Assembly (NCBI RefSeq): GCF_000429425.1
Contig: NZ_AUBV01000001.1
Coordinates: 434,001-498,000 of the forward strand
Direction of reading: 5' to 3'
DNA length: 64,000 nucleotides
Origin: Algoriphagus mannitolivorans DSM 15301
GTDB taxonomy: Bacteria; Bacteroidota; Bacteroidia; Cytophagales; Cyclobacteriaceae
The notes under the pieces are model-generated. The model was not told the DNA's origin, made no database searches, and was given only the letters and a program-made list of their open reading frames with translations. Shown in pieces: positions 33,712-43,903 of this stretch. The first letter of the stretch is position 1; the number at the start of each line of letters is the position of its first letter. The position numbers and the translations under genes are program-made.

Positions 33712-33888
33712 TGAGGACTTCTAAAAAGCTTTCTCTTGTCAGACTGACTCCTCAACTTCTTGCCTAAAGGCAGACCCTCAAGGTCACAAACCGTAATTTT
33801 GAGCCGGCCTCATTTTTTAAACTCCACCGATTCCTTATTTCCGTTCCGTACTAATTTGTACTTTTAGGTAAAGTCAATCGGAACTTAA

Positions 33889-36462
33889 ATGCTATTTTAC
33901 CAAGCTACTTCAGAATCTATTTTTCAAGAATTCCAATCCAGTCCGAAAGGTTTGACGGATGAGTTGGTACACCAAAAACTCCGAGAATTTGGCCCCAATG
34001 CCCTGAAGGAAAAAAAGAAAAAACCTGCTTGGGCGCTTTTTTTAGGGCAGTTCATGGATTTCATGATTCTGATTCTTGCCGCGGCGGCTATCATTTCCGG
34101 TATCGTCGGGGATTTGACTGACACCATCATCATTCTGGTGATCATCCTGCTCAATGCCGCTTTGGGATTTATTCAGGAATATCGGGCTGAAAAGGCGATG
34201 GAGTCCCTCAAAAAGCTCACAGAAACTCAGAGCAAGGTCATCCGGAATGGAAAATCCATTTCTATCTCCTCTCAGGAAATTGTCCCTGGGGACCTAGTTC
34301 TTTTGGAAGCAGGAAAAATGGTCCCGGCGGATCTGCGTCTGGTAGAGGCTTATTCCTTGAAAATCGATGAATCCTCACTGACGGGAGAATCGGTAGCTAT
34401 TGACAAAAACCCCTCGCCAATTGAAGCATCAGAGCTGTCCTTGGGAGACCAAATGAACATGGCCTTCAAAGGAACCTTGGTGACCAACGGAAGGGCATCC
34501 GGCATCGCAGTAGCTACGGGGATGAATACCGAGATCGGAAAAATCGCCAACCTGCTCCAGGAGGAAGCTCCAAAGACACCACTTCAACAACGGATGCTCC
34601 GTTTTGGCAAAATCATAAGTGTTATTATTCTTTTGATCTGTCTCCTGCTTTTTGTGGGTGGAATTGCCCGGGGTGAAGAAGTTTTTCAGGTTCTACTGCT
34701 CTCGGTCAGCTTGGCAGTTGCCGCGATTCCTGAAGCACTTCCTGCCTTGATTACCATTGCCCTATCCTTAGGGGCAGCAAGGTTGGCCAAGAAAAAAGCA
34801 CTCATCCGAAAGCTACCAGCCGTAGAAAGCCTCGGGTCTGTCACTTACATCTGTACCGATAAAACCGGCACTTTGACCCAAAATAAAATGCGGGTAGTGT
34901 CGGAGCTACCCTTTGAAACGGAAAGAACAGAACCTTTTCTCCAAGATTCTCCCATATCCGTCTTTGATTTGGCTGTGGCTCTGAATCATGATGTCCAATT
35001 CAATTCTGAAGACCAGCTGGAAGGAGAAGCCACTGAATTGGCTTTGGTAGAATCGATTTTGAGTAAACACGATCGGTCTGCTTATCAAAAGATTCACGAA
35101 AACTACCCCCGAAAAAAAGAAATCCCTTTTGATTCTGAAAGAAAACGCATGACTACCCTTCATGCTTCCGGAGAGGAATACCTAATTCTATGCAAAGGAG
35201 CCTCAGAATCCATCGCCCAAATCCTTTCAGATGCCGCTGAAGCCGACTATTTGGAGAAAAAATCAGTGGAACTTGCGGCACTGGGGCAGCGGGTTTTGGC
35301 TTTTGCTGGGAAAAAATCCAATCAGACCCCTGATTCGGAGGAGTCCTTAGAATCGGAACTTCAGCTATTGGGGATTATCGGACTTATAGATCCGCCAAGA
35401 GAAGGCGTGCAGGATTCTATTCGAGAATGTCATACAGCAGGAATCAGAGTCGTCATGATCACCGGTGATCATCCGGAGACTGCAAGAGCCATCGCCAAGG
35501 AAGTGGGGATTTGGAAGCAGGGAGACTATACTTTTACAGGTCTGGAGTTGGCGTCCATTTCTCAGGAGGAGTTTGAGGAAAAGGTGGAAAAAGTCACCGT
35601 CTATGCCCGCGTAGCTCCCGAACAAAAACTGAAAATCGTCCAGGCTCTCCGCAAAAAAGGACACTTCGTCTCCATGACAGGAGACGGGGTCAACGATGCT
35701 CCTTCCCTAAAATCCTCCAACATCGGCGTGGCCATGGGAATTGCCGGGACAGATGTCAGCAAGGAAGCGGCAGACATGATTTTGCTGGACGATAATTTCT
35801 CCACCATTGTCAAAGCAGTCAAGGAAGGCCGGAGAATTTATGACAACATCGTCAAGTTTATCAAGTACATCATGACCTGCAACGGAGCGGAAATCTGGAC
35901 CATAGGTCTGGCCCCGATTTTAGGGTTTCCGAATCCCCTTCTCCCCATTCATATTCTGTGGATCAATCTGGTCACGGATGGGCTTCCCGCCTTGGCCCTG
36001 GCAGGCGAACGATCGGAAAAAGACATCATGAAAAGAAGTCCGAGACCTCCCAAGCAAAGTCTCTTTGCTGAAGGCGTAGGAATTCACATCATTTGGGTGG
36101 GAATCCTAATGGCTGCAGTCACCCTTTTCTCCCAGTATTGGTCAATCAGGCAGGGATGGCATTGGCAGACCGTCGTATTCTCAGTTTTGTCCTTCTCTCA
36201 ATTGGGGCATGTGATGGCGATTCGTAGCAGCCGGACCCTCCTTTTCCGCCAGGGATTATTTACTAATCGCGCCTTATTGCTGGCGGTTTTCTCTACTACC
36301 ATCCTTCAATTGCTCGTAATCTACCTTCCTTTTTTCAACCGGGTTTTTCATACTCAGGCTTTGACACTCACCGAACTTCTTTTTTCAGTGGGTATGGCTT
36401 TGATTGTTTTCCATGCAGTAGAAATTGAGAAAATCGTCCGTGAAAAATTCACCAAACACTAA
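33889..36462 (+). CDS. cation-transporting P-type ATPase, type II (Ca2+-ATPase-like)
   Basis: 857 residues with about ten membrane helices. Order: N-terminal cation-ATPase domain (FGPNALKEKKKKPAWALFLGQFMDF), actuator with LTGES, membrane pair with the type II motif IPEALPALIT, phosphorylation site D324 in DKTGTLT, nucleotide-binding domain with a KGAxE segment (CKGASESIAQ), hinge TGDGVNDAPSLK, and M5-M6 (NGAEIWTIGLAPILGFPNPLLPIHILWINLVTDGLPALAL). Sequence resembles bacterial Ca2+ pumps (P2A), but ion choice cannot be fixed by eye. It exports cations at the expense of ATP. It is followed 21 bp later by a metallophosphoesterase gene on the same strand. Confidence 0.92.
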   Translation: MLFYQATSESIFQEFQSSPKGLTDELVHQKLREFGPNALKEKKKKPAWALFLGQFMDFMILILAAAAIISGIVGDLTDTIIILVIILLNAALGFIQEYRAEKAMESLKKLTETQSKVIRNGKSISISSQEIVPGDLVLLEAGKMVPADLRLVEAYSLKIDESSLTGESVAIDKNPSPIEASELSLGDQMNMAFKGTLVTNGRASGIAVATGMNTEIGKIANLLQEEAPKTPLQQRMLRFGKIISVIILLICLLLFVGGIARGEEVFQVLLLSVSLAVAAIPEALPALITIALSLGAARLAKKKALIRKLPAVESLGSVTYICTDKTGTLTQNKMRVVSELPFETERTEPFLQDSPISVFDLAVALNHDVQFNSEDQLEGEATELALVESILSKHDRSAYQKIHENYPRKKEIPFDSERKRMTTLHASGEEYLILCKGASESIAQILSDAAEADYLEKKSVELAALGQRVLAFAGKKSNQTPDSEESLESELQLLGIIGLIDPPREGVQDSIRECHTAGIRVVMITGDHPETARAIAKEVGIWKQGDYTFTGLELASISQEEFEEKVEKVTVYARVAPEQKLKIVQALRKKGHFVSMTGDGVNDAPSLKSSNIGVAMGIAGTDVSKEAADMILLDDNFSTIVKAVKEGRRIYDNIVKFIKYIMTCNGAEIWTIGLAPILGFPNPLLPIHILWINLVTDGLPALALAGERSEKDIMKRSPRPPKQSLFAEGVGIHIIWVGILMAAVTLFSQYWSIRQGWHWQTVVFSVLSFSQLGHVMAIRSSRTLLFRQGLFTNRALLLAVFSTTILQLLVIYLPFFNRVFHTQALTLTELLFSVGMALIVFHAVEIEKIVREKFTKH

Positions 36463-36483
36463 GGAAAAGAAAGACTTTACTCC

Positions 36484-37323
36484 ATGAAACGAAGAACCTT
36501 TTTGAAAGCAGGACTTGGAATCGGCACGAGCCTAGGAATCGGGGGCTTGTATTCCTGGCAACTGGAGCCCTATTGGCTGGAATTTGTGCGCTTGGAGATG
36601 CCTGTCAAAAACCTTCCCCAAGAGCTGATCGGCAAAACCCTCATGCAAATCAGTGACATCCATGTGGGAAATCGCTTTCGGCATGAATACCTGACAGAAT
36701 CCTTCGAAAAGGCAAAAGCCTTCCAGCCGGATTTTGTGATGTACACGGGAGATTACACCCACTACGAAGATGCGGAACAGTATTCCCAATTGTCAAAAGT
36801 GATGAAATCCGCAGTGCTTGGAAAGCTGGGAACCTTTGGGGTTTTAGGTAACCACGATTATGGCCATGGCTGGTCTATGCCAGGGGTGGCAGATACCACT
36901 ACTGAAATCCTGGAAAAATCCGGAATCAAAGTTCTTCGTGACCAAAAAGCTGAAGCCGAGGGCTTGGTGATTTATGGATTTGAGGACTTATGGGGGATTA
37001 ATTTTCATCCTGAAAAGGTAATGTCCACTTTGGATCCCAATCAGGCGAATTTGGTGCTTTGCCATAACCCTGATGCCTGCGATTTGCCTGTTTGGAATGG
37101 CTTTTCGGGTTGGATTCTGGCAGGCCATACCCATGGGGGGCAGGTTCGCCCTCCTTTTTTACCTGCCCCGATTCTCCCGGTGAAAAACAGGAAATATGAT
37201 CAGGGAAAAATTGAACTGGACCAAGGTCGAACCCTTTACATCAATCGGGCTTTGGGCCATCTGATTCCTATCCGATTCAATGTGAGACCGGAAATCACCT
37301 TGTTTACCCTTACCCAAGCCTGA
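36484..37323 (+). CDS. Tat-exported metallophosphoesterase (YkuE-like)
   Basis: 279 residues. KRRTFLKAGLGIGTSLGIGG is a twin-arginine signal. The calcineurin-like two-metal site is complete: SDIHVG, YTGDYTHY, LGNHDYGHG, LCHNPD and AGHTHGGQ. It most resembles YkuE-type enzymes, which hydrolyse phosphoester lipids or related substrates at the membrane; the substrate here is not known. Close to the P-type ATPase gene in front (21 bp), probably one transcript. Confidence 0.9.
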   Translation: MKRRTFLKAGLGIGTSLGIGGLYSWQLEPYWLEFVRLEMPVKNLPQELIGKTLMQISDIHVGNRFRHEYLTESFEKAKAFQPDFVMYTGDYTHYEDAEQYSQLSKVMKSAVLGKLGTFGVLGNHDYGHGWSMPGVADTTTEILEKSGIKVLRDQKAEAEGLVIYGFEDLWGINFHPEKVMSTLDPNQANLVLCHNPDACDLPVWNGFSGWILAGHTHGGQVRPPFLPAPILPVKNRKYDQGKIELDQGRTLYINRALGHLIPIRFNVRPEITLFTLTQA

Positions 37324-37398
37324 CACCAGATTTCCATTTTCTTCTTTACACTTTCTAACTATCTTCCCCCAAACTCCAATCCAGTAAAACCTCACCCT

Positions 37399-38709
37399 AT
37401 GACCTCAACCGGCAATTCGGAAGAAAAAACAGAAAAATTACCCAGAAACCTTGGCCTATGGGGAGTATGGATGCTGGTGGTGAATGGTTTGATCGGTGCG
37501 GGGATTTTTGGACTTCCCAGCGGGGCCTACGCCTTGGCGGGTGAATACAGTGTTTTAGTGTACATCTTCTGTGCCCTGCTGATGCTTCCGGTGATCCTGT
37601 CCTTTGCGGAAGTCGGGAGTTATTTCCGGGGCACCGGGGGACCGATCCGCTATGGAAAAGAAGCCTTTGGTTCCTTTATCGGTTTTCAGGGCGGTTGGCT
37701 GTATTACCTGGCCCGACTGATTTCCTTTTCCGCCAACACGGTGCTATTGACCGATAGCATTGCCTATTTTTTCCCGATGGCTGATTCAGGCACCGGGCGA
37801 TTGATTTCTTTGGCTTTGACCATTGTTTTCCTTTCGGTGATCAATGTCCTCGGATCGGTGGAATCCATCCGCTCGATGACCCTGTTTACCATCATCAAGT
37901 TTGGAGTACTGATCGGCTTGGTCATCGGGGGATTTTCCATGTTGGGGATGGAAGTGCTCCCCAATTTCGAGACTGGGGCGCCCTCAGGATCTGATTTTGG
38001 AAAAGCAGCCCTGCTGCTGATTTATGCCTTTGTGGGTTTTGAAGGGGCAGTGGTCCCGGCGGGGGAAGCCAAAAGACCAGAAAGGGACATGCCTTTGGGA
38101 CTCTTATTGGGACTGGGGGTCGTAGCCTTGATTTATATTTTAGTGCAAATGGTCGCTCAGGCTGCCGTGCCAAACCTTGCTGACTCAACAGCACCTCTCT
38201 TGGATGCCTCCTCCAACTTATTCGGGCAAACAGGTGCTGTGATTTTGATGGTTGGAGTAGCCACATCCGTTTTGGCCAATTTGGTCAGTTCCATGTTTTC
38301 TGCCACTAGAATTACTTATGCCCTTTCCCTAGAAAAATCCCTTCCTAAATGGTTCGGAGAAGTGCATCCCAAATTCCTGACTCCGGCGAACTCGGTGATC
38401 TTTTTCGGCCTGGCCGCCTTGCTTTTGGGCGCTATGGGCTCCTTTCGGTTTTTGGCAGCCATGACGGTTTTGTCCCGTTTGCTTTTGTTTATCATGACTT
38501 GCGCAGCTATTCCCAAACTCCGCCCCAAATACCAAAGTGCCGGAAGATTCATCCTCAAAGGCGGATACTTGATACCTGTCTTGGGAATTTTAGCCTGCTT
38601 GTGGTTGATGCTTCAGGTGAGTTGGACTTCCATTTGGCTAACCGCTATTTTGGTGGGAATCGGTACTGGGTTGTATTGGGTAGGGAAAAATGGGAAGGTA
38701 GAAGGCTGA
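37399..38709 (+). CDS. APC superfamily amino acid permease
   Basis: 436 residues with about twelve membrane helices. The first helix carries the APC signature NGLIGAGIFGLPSGAYALAGEYSVLVYIFCALLML. TM6 region shows LLIYAFVGFEGAVVPAGEAKRPERDMP, a typical substrate-site segment of this group. The carrier probably moves an amino acid into the cell with a proton or Na+; specificity is not readable. An intergenic repeat region follows. Confidence 0.9.
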   Translation: MTSTGNSEEKTEKLPRNLGLWGVWMLVVNGLIGAGIFGLPSGAYALAGEYSVLVYIFCALLMLPVILSFAEVGSYFRGTGGPIRYGKEAFGSFIGFQGGWLYYLARLISFSANTVLLTDSIAYFFPMADSGTGRLISLALTIVFLSVINVLGSVESIRSMTLFTIIKFGVLIGLVIGGFSMLGMEVLPNFETGAPSGSDFGKAALLLIYAFVGFEGAVVPAGEAKRPERDMPLGLLLGLGVVALIYILVQMVAQAAVPNLADSTAPLLDASSNLFGQTGAVILMVGVATSVLANLVSSMFSATRITYALSLEKSLPKWFGEVHPKFLTPANSVIFFGLAALLLGAMGSFRFLAAMTVLSRLLLFIMTCAAIPKLRPKYQSAGRFILKGGYLIPVLGILACLWLMLQVSWTSIWLTAILVGIGTGLYWVGKNGKVEG

Positions 38710-38754
38710 AGTCAGAAATCAAAGTTAGAAGGCTGAAGTCAGAAATCTGAAAAT

Positions 38755-38885
38755 TCGATATTGGTTATTGGTTAATCGATGTTCAACATTCGTTATTCGG
38801 AACTGGTTATTGGTTAATGGTTAATAGTTATTCGATGTTGGATATTGGATATTCGACATTCGACATTCGACATTCGATATTTTTA
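38755..38885. repeat. TTGGTTATTGGTTAA / TTCGATATTCG repeat region
   Basis: Part of a gene-free stretch of 425 bp (38710-39134). It mixes GTTATTGGTTAAT words with the ATTCGACATTCG family (three ATTCGAC units at about 38860-38882). Just before it, a 21-base tract (GAAGTCAGAAATC) is repeated at 38708 and 38733. Confidence 0.75.
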
Positions 38886-38954
38886 AACTATAAGCCTCAG
38901 CTTTTGACCCCTAACAATTACCCCAAAACCTCTATTTAAAAAAGGATCCTTTTG

Positions 38955-39108
38955 AAAATAGCTCCTGAGATTCCCCAGCCCCTCGTAAATCGTAACTCGT
39001 AATTTTCTAATGCCTTTAACTACCACCACATTTCCAATCAATAAGCCTTCCCATTTAAAATAGCCTCTGAAGTACCTCAGCCGCTCGTAATTCGTAAATC
39101 GTAACTCC
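38955..39108. repeat. two diverged copies of a 52-bp unit ending in CGTAA repeats
   Basis: AAAATAG(C)TCCTGAG...CCTCGTAAATCGTAACTCGTAA at 38955-39006 and AAAATAGCCTCTGAAG...GCTCGTAATTCGTAAATCGTAA at 39057-39108 are related. The CGTAA words are those that enclose the four-helix-bundle gene at 30727-31080. No gene lies here. Confidence 0.7.
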
Positions 39109-39134
39109 TTACTCAGATTTCCTATTTTTACCGT

Positions 39135-40001
39135 ATGCCTAATTCAAAGCTCGCCTTTAGGACAGTCATTTTTAGTTTACTGGGAAATGTATTTCTGGCA
39201 ATTATCAAGTTTTTGGCGGGGATCTTTGGGCATTCCTATGCCTTGATCGCGGATGCCATTGAATCGACCGTGGACGTTTTTTCTTCCCTTTTGGTCCTCT
39301 TGGGCATGCGGTATGCCAACCGGCCCGCGGATGAAAACCATCCCTATGGGCACGGAAAGATCGAGCCCTTGCTCACGTTTATGGTCGTGGGATTTTTGAT
39401 CTTCTCGGCTGTCACCATTGCCCGACAAGCGATCGAAAACATCCAAACTCCTCATGAATTACCCAAAACCTGGACCCTGTTTGTCTTAGCCGGAATTATC
39501 ATATGGAAAGAAATATCCTATCAGGTCGTCCTGAAGAGAAGCAAAACTCTGGGAAGCTCTGCTCTAAAAGCCGAGGCTTGGCATCACCGCTCCGATGCGA
39601 TCACTTCCGTGGCAGCATTTATCGGGATTTCCATTGCGCTCTATGGAGGGCCAGGATTTGAAGTGGCGGACGACTATGCCGCCTTGCTGGCATGTGGATT
39701 TATTCTGTACAACTGCTATGGGATTTTTAGACCTGCCTTGGGAGAAATGATGGACGAGAATAACCACGAGGAACTTGAAGGAGAAATCCGCAAAGTGGCT
39801 CTGACCGTCTCAGGGGTACAGGATACCGAGAAGTGTTTTATCCGAAAAGCAGGCATGAAATACCATGTGGACCTCCATGCCCATGTGGACGGAAACCTCA
39901 GCGTACGCGAAGGCCATAACATCGCCCACCAACTCAAAGACACCCTTCGAAAAGAAATTCCCCAGTTAGGACATGTGCTGATTCATATTGAGCCGAGCTA
40001 A
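39135..40001 (+). CDS. cation diffusion facilitator (CDF) family metal transporter
   Basis: 288 residues, standard CDF length. Six membrane helices; the metal site residues are seen in TM2 (ALIADAIESTVDVFSSL) and TM5 (AWHHRSDAITSVAAF), with the HxxxD/DxxxD arrangement. The C-terminal cytoplasmic domain follows (LEGEIRKVALTVSGVQDTEKCFIRKAGMKYHVDLHAHVDGNLSVREGHNIAHQLKD). It exports divalent metal (Zn2+, Fe2+ or Mn2+), likely by proton antiport. Histidine in the first TM5 position is common in Zn/Cd-type members. Single gene. Confidence 0.92.
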   Translation: MPNSKLAFRTVIFSLLGNVFLAIIKFLAGIFGHSYALIADAIESTVDVFSSLLVLLGMRYANRPADENHPYGHGKIEPLLTFMVVGFLIFSAVTIARQAIENIQTPHELPKTWTLFVLAGIIIWKEISYQVVLKRSKTLGSSALKAEAWHHRSDAITSVAAFIGISIALYGGPGFEVADDYAALLACGFILYNCYGIFRPALGEMMDENNHEELEGEIRKVALTVSGVQDTEKCFIRKAGMKYHVDLHAHVDGNLSVREGHNIAHQLKDTLRKEIPQLGHVLIHIEPS

Positions 40002-40208
40002 AGAGAAGCAATTCTGAAAACCCAAGTCCTGCAAGATCTAAAACTTAACTAATTTAAAAACACCCCCACTGGGAGCAAAAGGAATATGATTAGGACTAGG
40101 TGTAGTTTGTAACTACCCCTTTCTATAAATACAAATTTGCAATTTGGATTCTCTAGTCAGAACAAGTTTTGAAATTGAATAAGCCTTGGACTGGCTTAGA
40201 CCCCATCC

Positions 40209-41411
40209 TCAAACCATTCCCACCACCTCAAAACTCTGCCTGGCAATCTCCAATTCCTCATTGGTTGGGATAATCAGAATCTTGACTTTTGAATTAGCAG
40301 ACTGGATTTCCCTTATTCCGGAACCACGGGTTTCATTGACCTTTTGATCCAGTTCTAGGCCCAGAAAGTCCATTTGCTTACAGACCAAGCTTCGGGTCAG
40401 GGCATCATTCTCCCCTACTCCACCGGTAAATACAATTGCTTCCAAGCCGTTCATTACTGCCGCGAAGGAACCAATGTATTTTTTGATTCTATAGGCATAG
40501 AGTTCATAGGCCAATTTGGCATTGGAATCTCCCTTATCCAGAAGTCCACGAATATCTCGCATATCACTGAATCCCGTGAGGCCAAGCATTCCGCTCTTTT
40601 TATTTAAGAGAATATTGACTTCCTCAAGGGAATATCCCAGCTCCTTCACCAAATGAAAAATAACCGACTGGTCGATATCTCCTGCTCGGGTTCCCATGAT
40701 CAAACCATTCATCGGCCCTAAGCCCATGCTGGTATCCACGCATTTTCCATCCTGAATCACCGTCATACTGCAGCCATTGCCCAAGTGAATGGTGATGATT
40801 TTTGAATTCGGCTTTCCCAAATAGGCCACTGCTTGTTCGGAAACATATTTATGGCTGGTTCCATGAAATCCATAAGCCCTGATCCCATGCTCTTCATACA
40901 ATTGATGGGGAATGGCCATTCGATAGGCCACTCCAGGCATGGTCTGATGAAAAGCCGTATCAAAAACCGCCACTTGCTTGGCTTGGGTAAAAATCTGCTC
41001 AGCTACCTCGATTCCCAAGAAATTGGCAGGGTTGTGCAGGGGAGCTAGGGGAAACAGTTCCTTGATTTTCTCTTTCACCTCCTCCGTGATCAACTGGGTC
41101 GTGGAAAATTTCTCTCCTCCATGGACCACTCGGTGCCCCACAATCTCCACCTGATCGGGATTGGAGATCACCCCAATTTCGGGATCGGTAAGAAGTTGAG
41201 CGACTGCCTTTAGCCCGGTAGCATGATCCGGAACCGGCATTTCCCTGGATTCCTTGATTTCTCCGGAGGAAAGAAAAGCCTTGTAATCCACCCTTGCTCT
41301 TTGCTGACCAATTCGATCTACTATGCCCGAACAAATCACTTTAGCTTCTGGCATGGAAATAAGTTGGTATTTGATGGAGCTACTGCCTGAGTTGATGACG
41401 AAGATGTTCAT
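40209..41411 (-). CDS. ackA: acetate kinase
   Basis: 400 residues, the standard length. Converts acetyl phosphate and ADP to acetate and ATP. Motifs: MNIFVINSGSSSIKYQLI (phosphate loop), HRVVHGGE, FDTAFHQTMP, YGFHGTSHKYV, IHLGNGCSM, and VFTGGVGENDA. Together with the pta gene located upstream on the same strand it forms the acetate overflow/acetyl-phosphate pathway. The 224-bp gap between the two holds a dispersed repeat. Confidence 0.97.
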   Translation of the reverse strand: MNIFVINSGSSSIKYQLISMPEAKVICSGIVDRIGQQRARVDYKAFLSSGEIKESREMPVPDHATGLKAVAQLLTDPEIGVISNPDQVEIVGHRVVHGGEKFSTTQLITEEVKEKIKELFPLAPLHNPANFLGIEVAEQIFTQAKQVAVFDTAFHQTMPGVAYRMAIPHQLYEEHGIRAYGFHGTSHKYVSEQAVAYLGKPNSKIITIHLGNGCSMTVIQDGKCVDTSMGLGPMNGLIMGTRAGDIDQSVIFHLVKELGYSLEEVNILLNKKSGMLGLTGFSDMRDIRGLLDKGDSNAKLAYELYAYRIKKYIGSFAAVMNGLEAIVFTGGVGENDALTRSLVCKQMDFLGLELDQKVNETRGSGIREIQSANSKVKILIIPTNEELEIARQSFEVVGMV

Positions 41412-41554
41412 GGGGATTGAGTTTGAAGACGGGAGAGGGAAGACGGAAGTAATTTGTCAGACTGAGCACTTGAGAGACGAAAGTCTCGAAATCGAAGTCG
41501 GTTGTCTTTGTCGGTTGTGGGTTGTGGATTGTCGGTTGTCGGTTGTGGGTTTCT

Positions 41555-41630
41555 TCTTCATTCATCATTCGGTGTTCGACATTCGAAATTTTTTAAACTA
41601 ATGAACATCGAAGATTCGAAACTATAAGTT
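41555..41630. repeat. dispersed TTCATCATTCGG-type repeat between ackA and pta
   Basis: TTCATTCATCATTCGGTGTTCGACATTCG continues with GAACATCGAAGATTCGAAAC. It shares the TTCATCATTC(A/G)G(C/T)GTTCGA core with elements at 15711-15795 and 25567-25668. In front of it, GGTTGTGGGTTGTGGATTGTCGG is a small run of related GGTTGTGG units (41511-41550). Confidence 0.75.
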
Positions 41631-41635
41631 CAAAA

Positions 41636-43732
41636 TCAATTTGAGGTTTCCTGCGCTTGGATCGCCGTTATCACCACGGTATTGAACACGTCAATGACGG
41701 TGCAGCCCCGGCTCAGGTCATTGACCGGCTTATTGAGACCCTGAAGCATTGGCCCGATGGCAATGGCTCCGGTCTCCCGCTGAACCGCCTTGTAGGTATT
41801 GTTCCCGGTATTTAAATCCGGAAAAATCAACACGCTGGCTTGTCCGGCAACTTCCGAGTTAGGGAGTTTTTGCTTTCCTACAATGGGATCTACTGCAGCA
41901 TCGTACTGAATCGGGCCCTCCACTTTTAGATCCGGCCTTTTGGTTTTGACCAGTTCAGTAGCCCTGCGGACTTTTTCCACATCCTCGCCTTCTCCAGAGG
42001 TACCCGAGGAATAGGAAAGCATGGCGATTTTGGGATCAATGCCAAACATCTGTGCTGACGCCGCTGCAGAAATGGCTATGTCTGCGAGTTGCTCCGAACT
42101 GGGATTTGGAACTACCGCGCAATCTCCGAAGACTGAGACCCGATTAGGCAAGCACATGAAAAACACAGAGGAAACCGTATTGACACCGGGTTTGGTTTTG
42201 ACAAATTGCAGGGCTGGACGAATGGTGTGTTGGGTCGTATGAACTGCTCCTGAAACCATTCCGTCTGCCTCTCCCAAATAAACCATCATGGTTCCAAAGT
42301 AGGACACGTCCTGCATCAGATCCCGGGCCATTGCCAAGGTCAGCCCCTTGCTTTTGCGAAGCTCATGAAGTGCCATGGCATAGGATTCCAGCTTTGGAGA
42401 ATTGGCTGGGTTTTCGATTTGAATCTGATCGAGCGTCAGGGAAAGGTTGAGTTTTTTGATCGCAACTTCTATTTCTTCCCGATCTCCCAACAGGGTCAAA
42501 TTGACGACATTTTGTCGAATCAGCATATCTGCAGCCATCAAAATCCGCTCATCCTTGCCTTCTGGCAATACGATGTGCTTTTTCTGGCTTTTTGCCCGCT
42601 TGACAATCTGGTATTGAAACATCCGGGGAGTCATGGAATTGGAACTGAAATTCACAATGAGTTCCGAAAGGGCGTCCTCATCCACATGATCTTCAAACAG
42701 TTTGATAGCTAGGGCAATTTTATCCTTGTCTGCCGAGGAAATTCTGGCCCGGATCTGATTCACTTTGGTCACTACCATAAAAGTCCCCTCGTCCACTTGA
42801 AGAATGGGAACGATGGTCTCCAAGCCCTCCACCAGCTTGAGAATGGATGGCTCCGGATGCATCCCTCCGGTCAGGATAATACCTGAAACTTTTCCAAAAT
42901 TCCTCGACACATTGGCCTGAAGCGAGCCAATAAGGATATCCCCCCGATCACCGGGAGTCACCACCAGAGTATTGTTGGAAAGGCGATCCAGAAAATTATG
43001 CAATTGCATCGCCCCAACTATGGAATGATCCACCCGATTGACCAAGAGATTGCCTCCAAAAAGCAATTTGGCTCCCAGAGATTCCTGGATTTCCCCGATG
43101 GTCGGATTGCTGAGTTCTTCATGCGTAGGAATCACAGTCACCAAAATCTCCTTGGGGAGCAAAAGAGTCAACCTGCGATGCACGTCTTCCAGCTTTTCCT
43201 TATCCACTTTATTGGCTACTACCGTCAGTACCTGAACACCTTTCACCAAGAAACCATTGACTGTAGCAACCGCCAAATCCATAATATCGGAAGTTGATCG
43301 CCCTGCACAGCTCAGAATGATGGCCGCTGGAATTCCAAGGTTTTTGGCAATGGTAATATTTCCGTCAAATTCCACATTGGTGTTCATTTGTGTGAAATCC
43401 GTCCCCTCGACCACCACAAAGTCCGAATTCTCCTGCAGGAATTTGAATTTTTCAATAATGGTATCAATCAGGTAAGCTTCATTGCGTCGGTTGATTTCCT
43501 TGAGGGCTCGCTTTCGGGTGAAAGAAAACATGTCCTCATACTTTTGATCGAGGTTAAAATGCTTCCCGATCAGCTCCAACCTGCGGTCCTTTTCTTTTTT
43601 CCCATCGGCGATAATGGGCTTGAAGTAGGTTAATTTTTCAGTTTTCGAAGCCAGAAAATTCATCAAGCCTAAGGCATAGATTGATTTTCCTGAAAAAGAC
43701 TCCGTGGTAGTCAGATAGATGGCATTGGTCAT
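41636..43732 (-). CDS. pta: phosphate acetyltransferase, long form
   Basis: 698 residues from the ATG at 43732 (MTNAIYLTTTESFSGKSIYALGLMNFL); a longer frame exists but lacks similarity. Three parts as in E. coli Pta: an N-terminal BioD-like P-loop domain (about 1-200), a DRTGG domain (about 210-330), and the PTA_PTB catalytic domain (from about 365, KKHIVLPEGKDERILMAADML). The catalytic part has SGAVHTTQHTIRPALQ and LSYSSGTSGEGEDVEKVRRAT. It interconverts acetyl-CoA and acetyl phosphate. Together with ackA, downstream on the same strand. Confidence 0.96.
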   Translation of the reverse strand: MTNAIYLTTTESFSGKSIYALGLMNFLASKTEKLTYFKPIIADGKKEKDRRLELIGKHFNLDQKYEDMFSFTRKRALKEINRRNEAYLIDTIIEKFKFLQENSDFVVVEGTDFTQMNTNVEFDGNITIAKNLGIPAAIILSCAGRSTSDIMDLAVATVNGFLVKGVQVLTVVANKVDKEKLEDVHRRLTLLLPKEILVTVIPTHEELSNPTIGEIQESLGAKLLFGGNLLVNRVDHSIVGAMQLHNFLDRLSNNTLVVTPGDRGDILIGSLQANVSRNFGKVSGIILTGGMHPEPSILKLVEGLETIVPILQVDEGTFMVVTKVNQIRARISSADKDKIALAIKLFEDHVDEDALSELIVNFSSNSMTPRMFQYQIVKRAKSQKKHIVLPEGKDERILMAADMLIRQNVVNLTLLGDREEIEVAIKKLNLSLTLDQIQIENPANSPKLESYAMALHELRKSKGLTLAMARDLMQDVSYFGTMMVYLGEADGMVSGAVHTTQHTIRPALQFVKTKPGVNTVSSVFFMCLPNRVSVFGDCAVVPNPSSEQLADIAISAAASAQMFGIDPKIAMLSYSSGTSGEGEDVEKVRRATELVKTKRPDLKVEGPIQYDAAVDPIVGKQKLPNSEVAGQASVLIFPDLNTGNNTYKAVQRETGAIAIGPMLQGLNKPVNDLSRGCTVIDVFNTVVITAIQAQETSN

Positions 43733-43903
43733 GTAAAAAGCCAGTTTTTGTTTTTTGCTAGAGCAAAATAGGAGAATTAAAAATCGGAAAAGACTGATCA
43801 AAATCAGTTTTCAACCTAAAAGATATCCGTTAAAATCTCAAATTGAAGGAAAACACAAAGGCCTCTTGCAGGGAAAATCGCTTCTTTACATTTTTAGGAA
43901 CAA

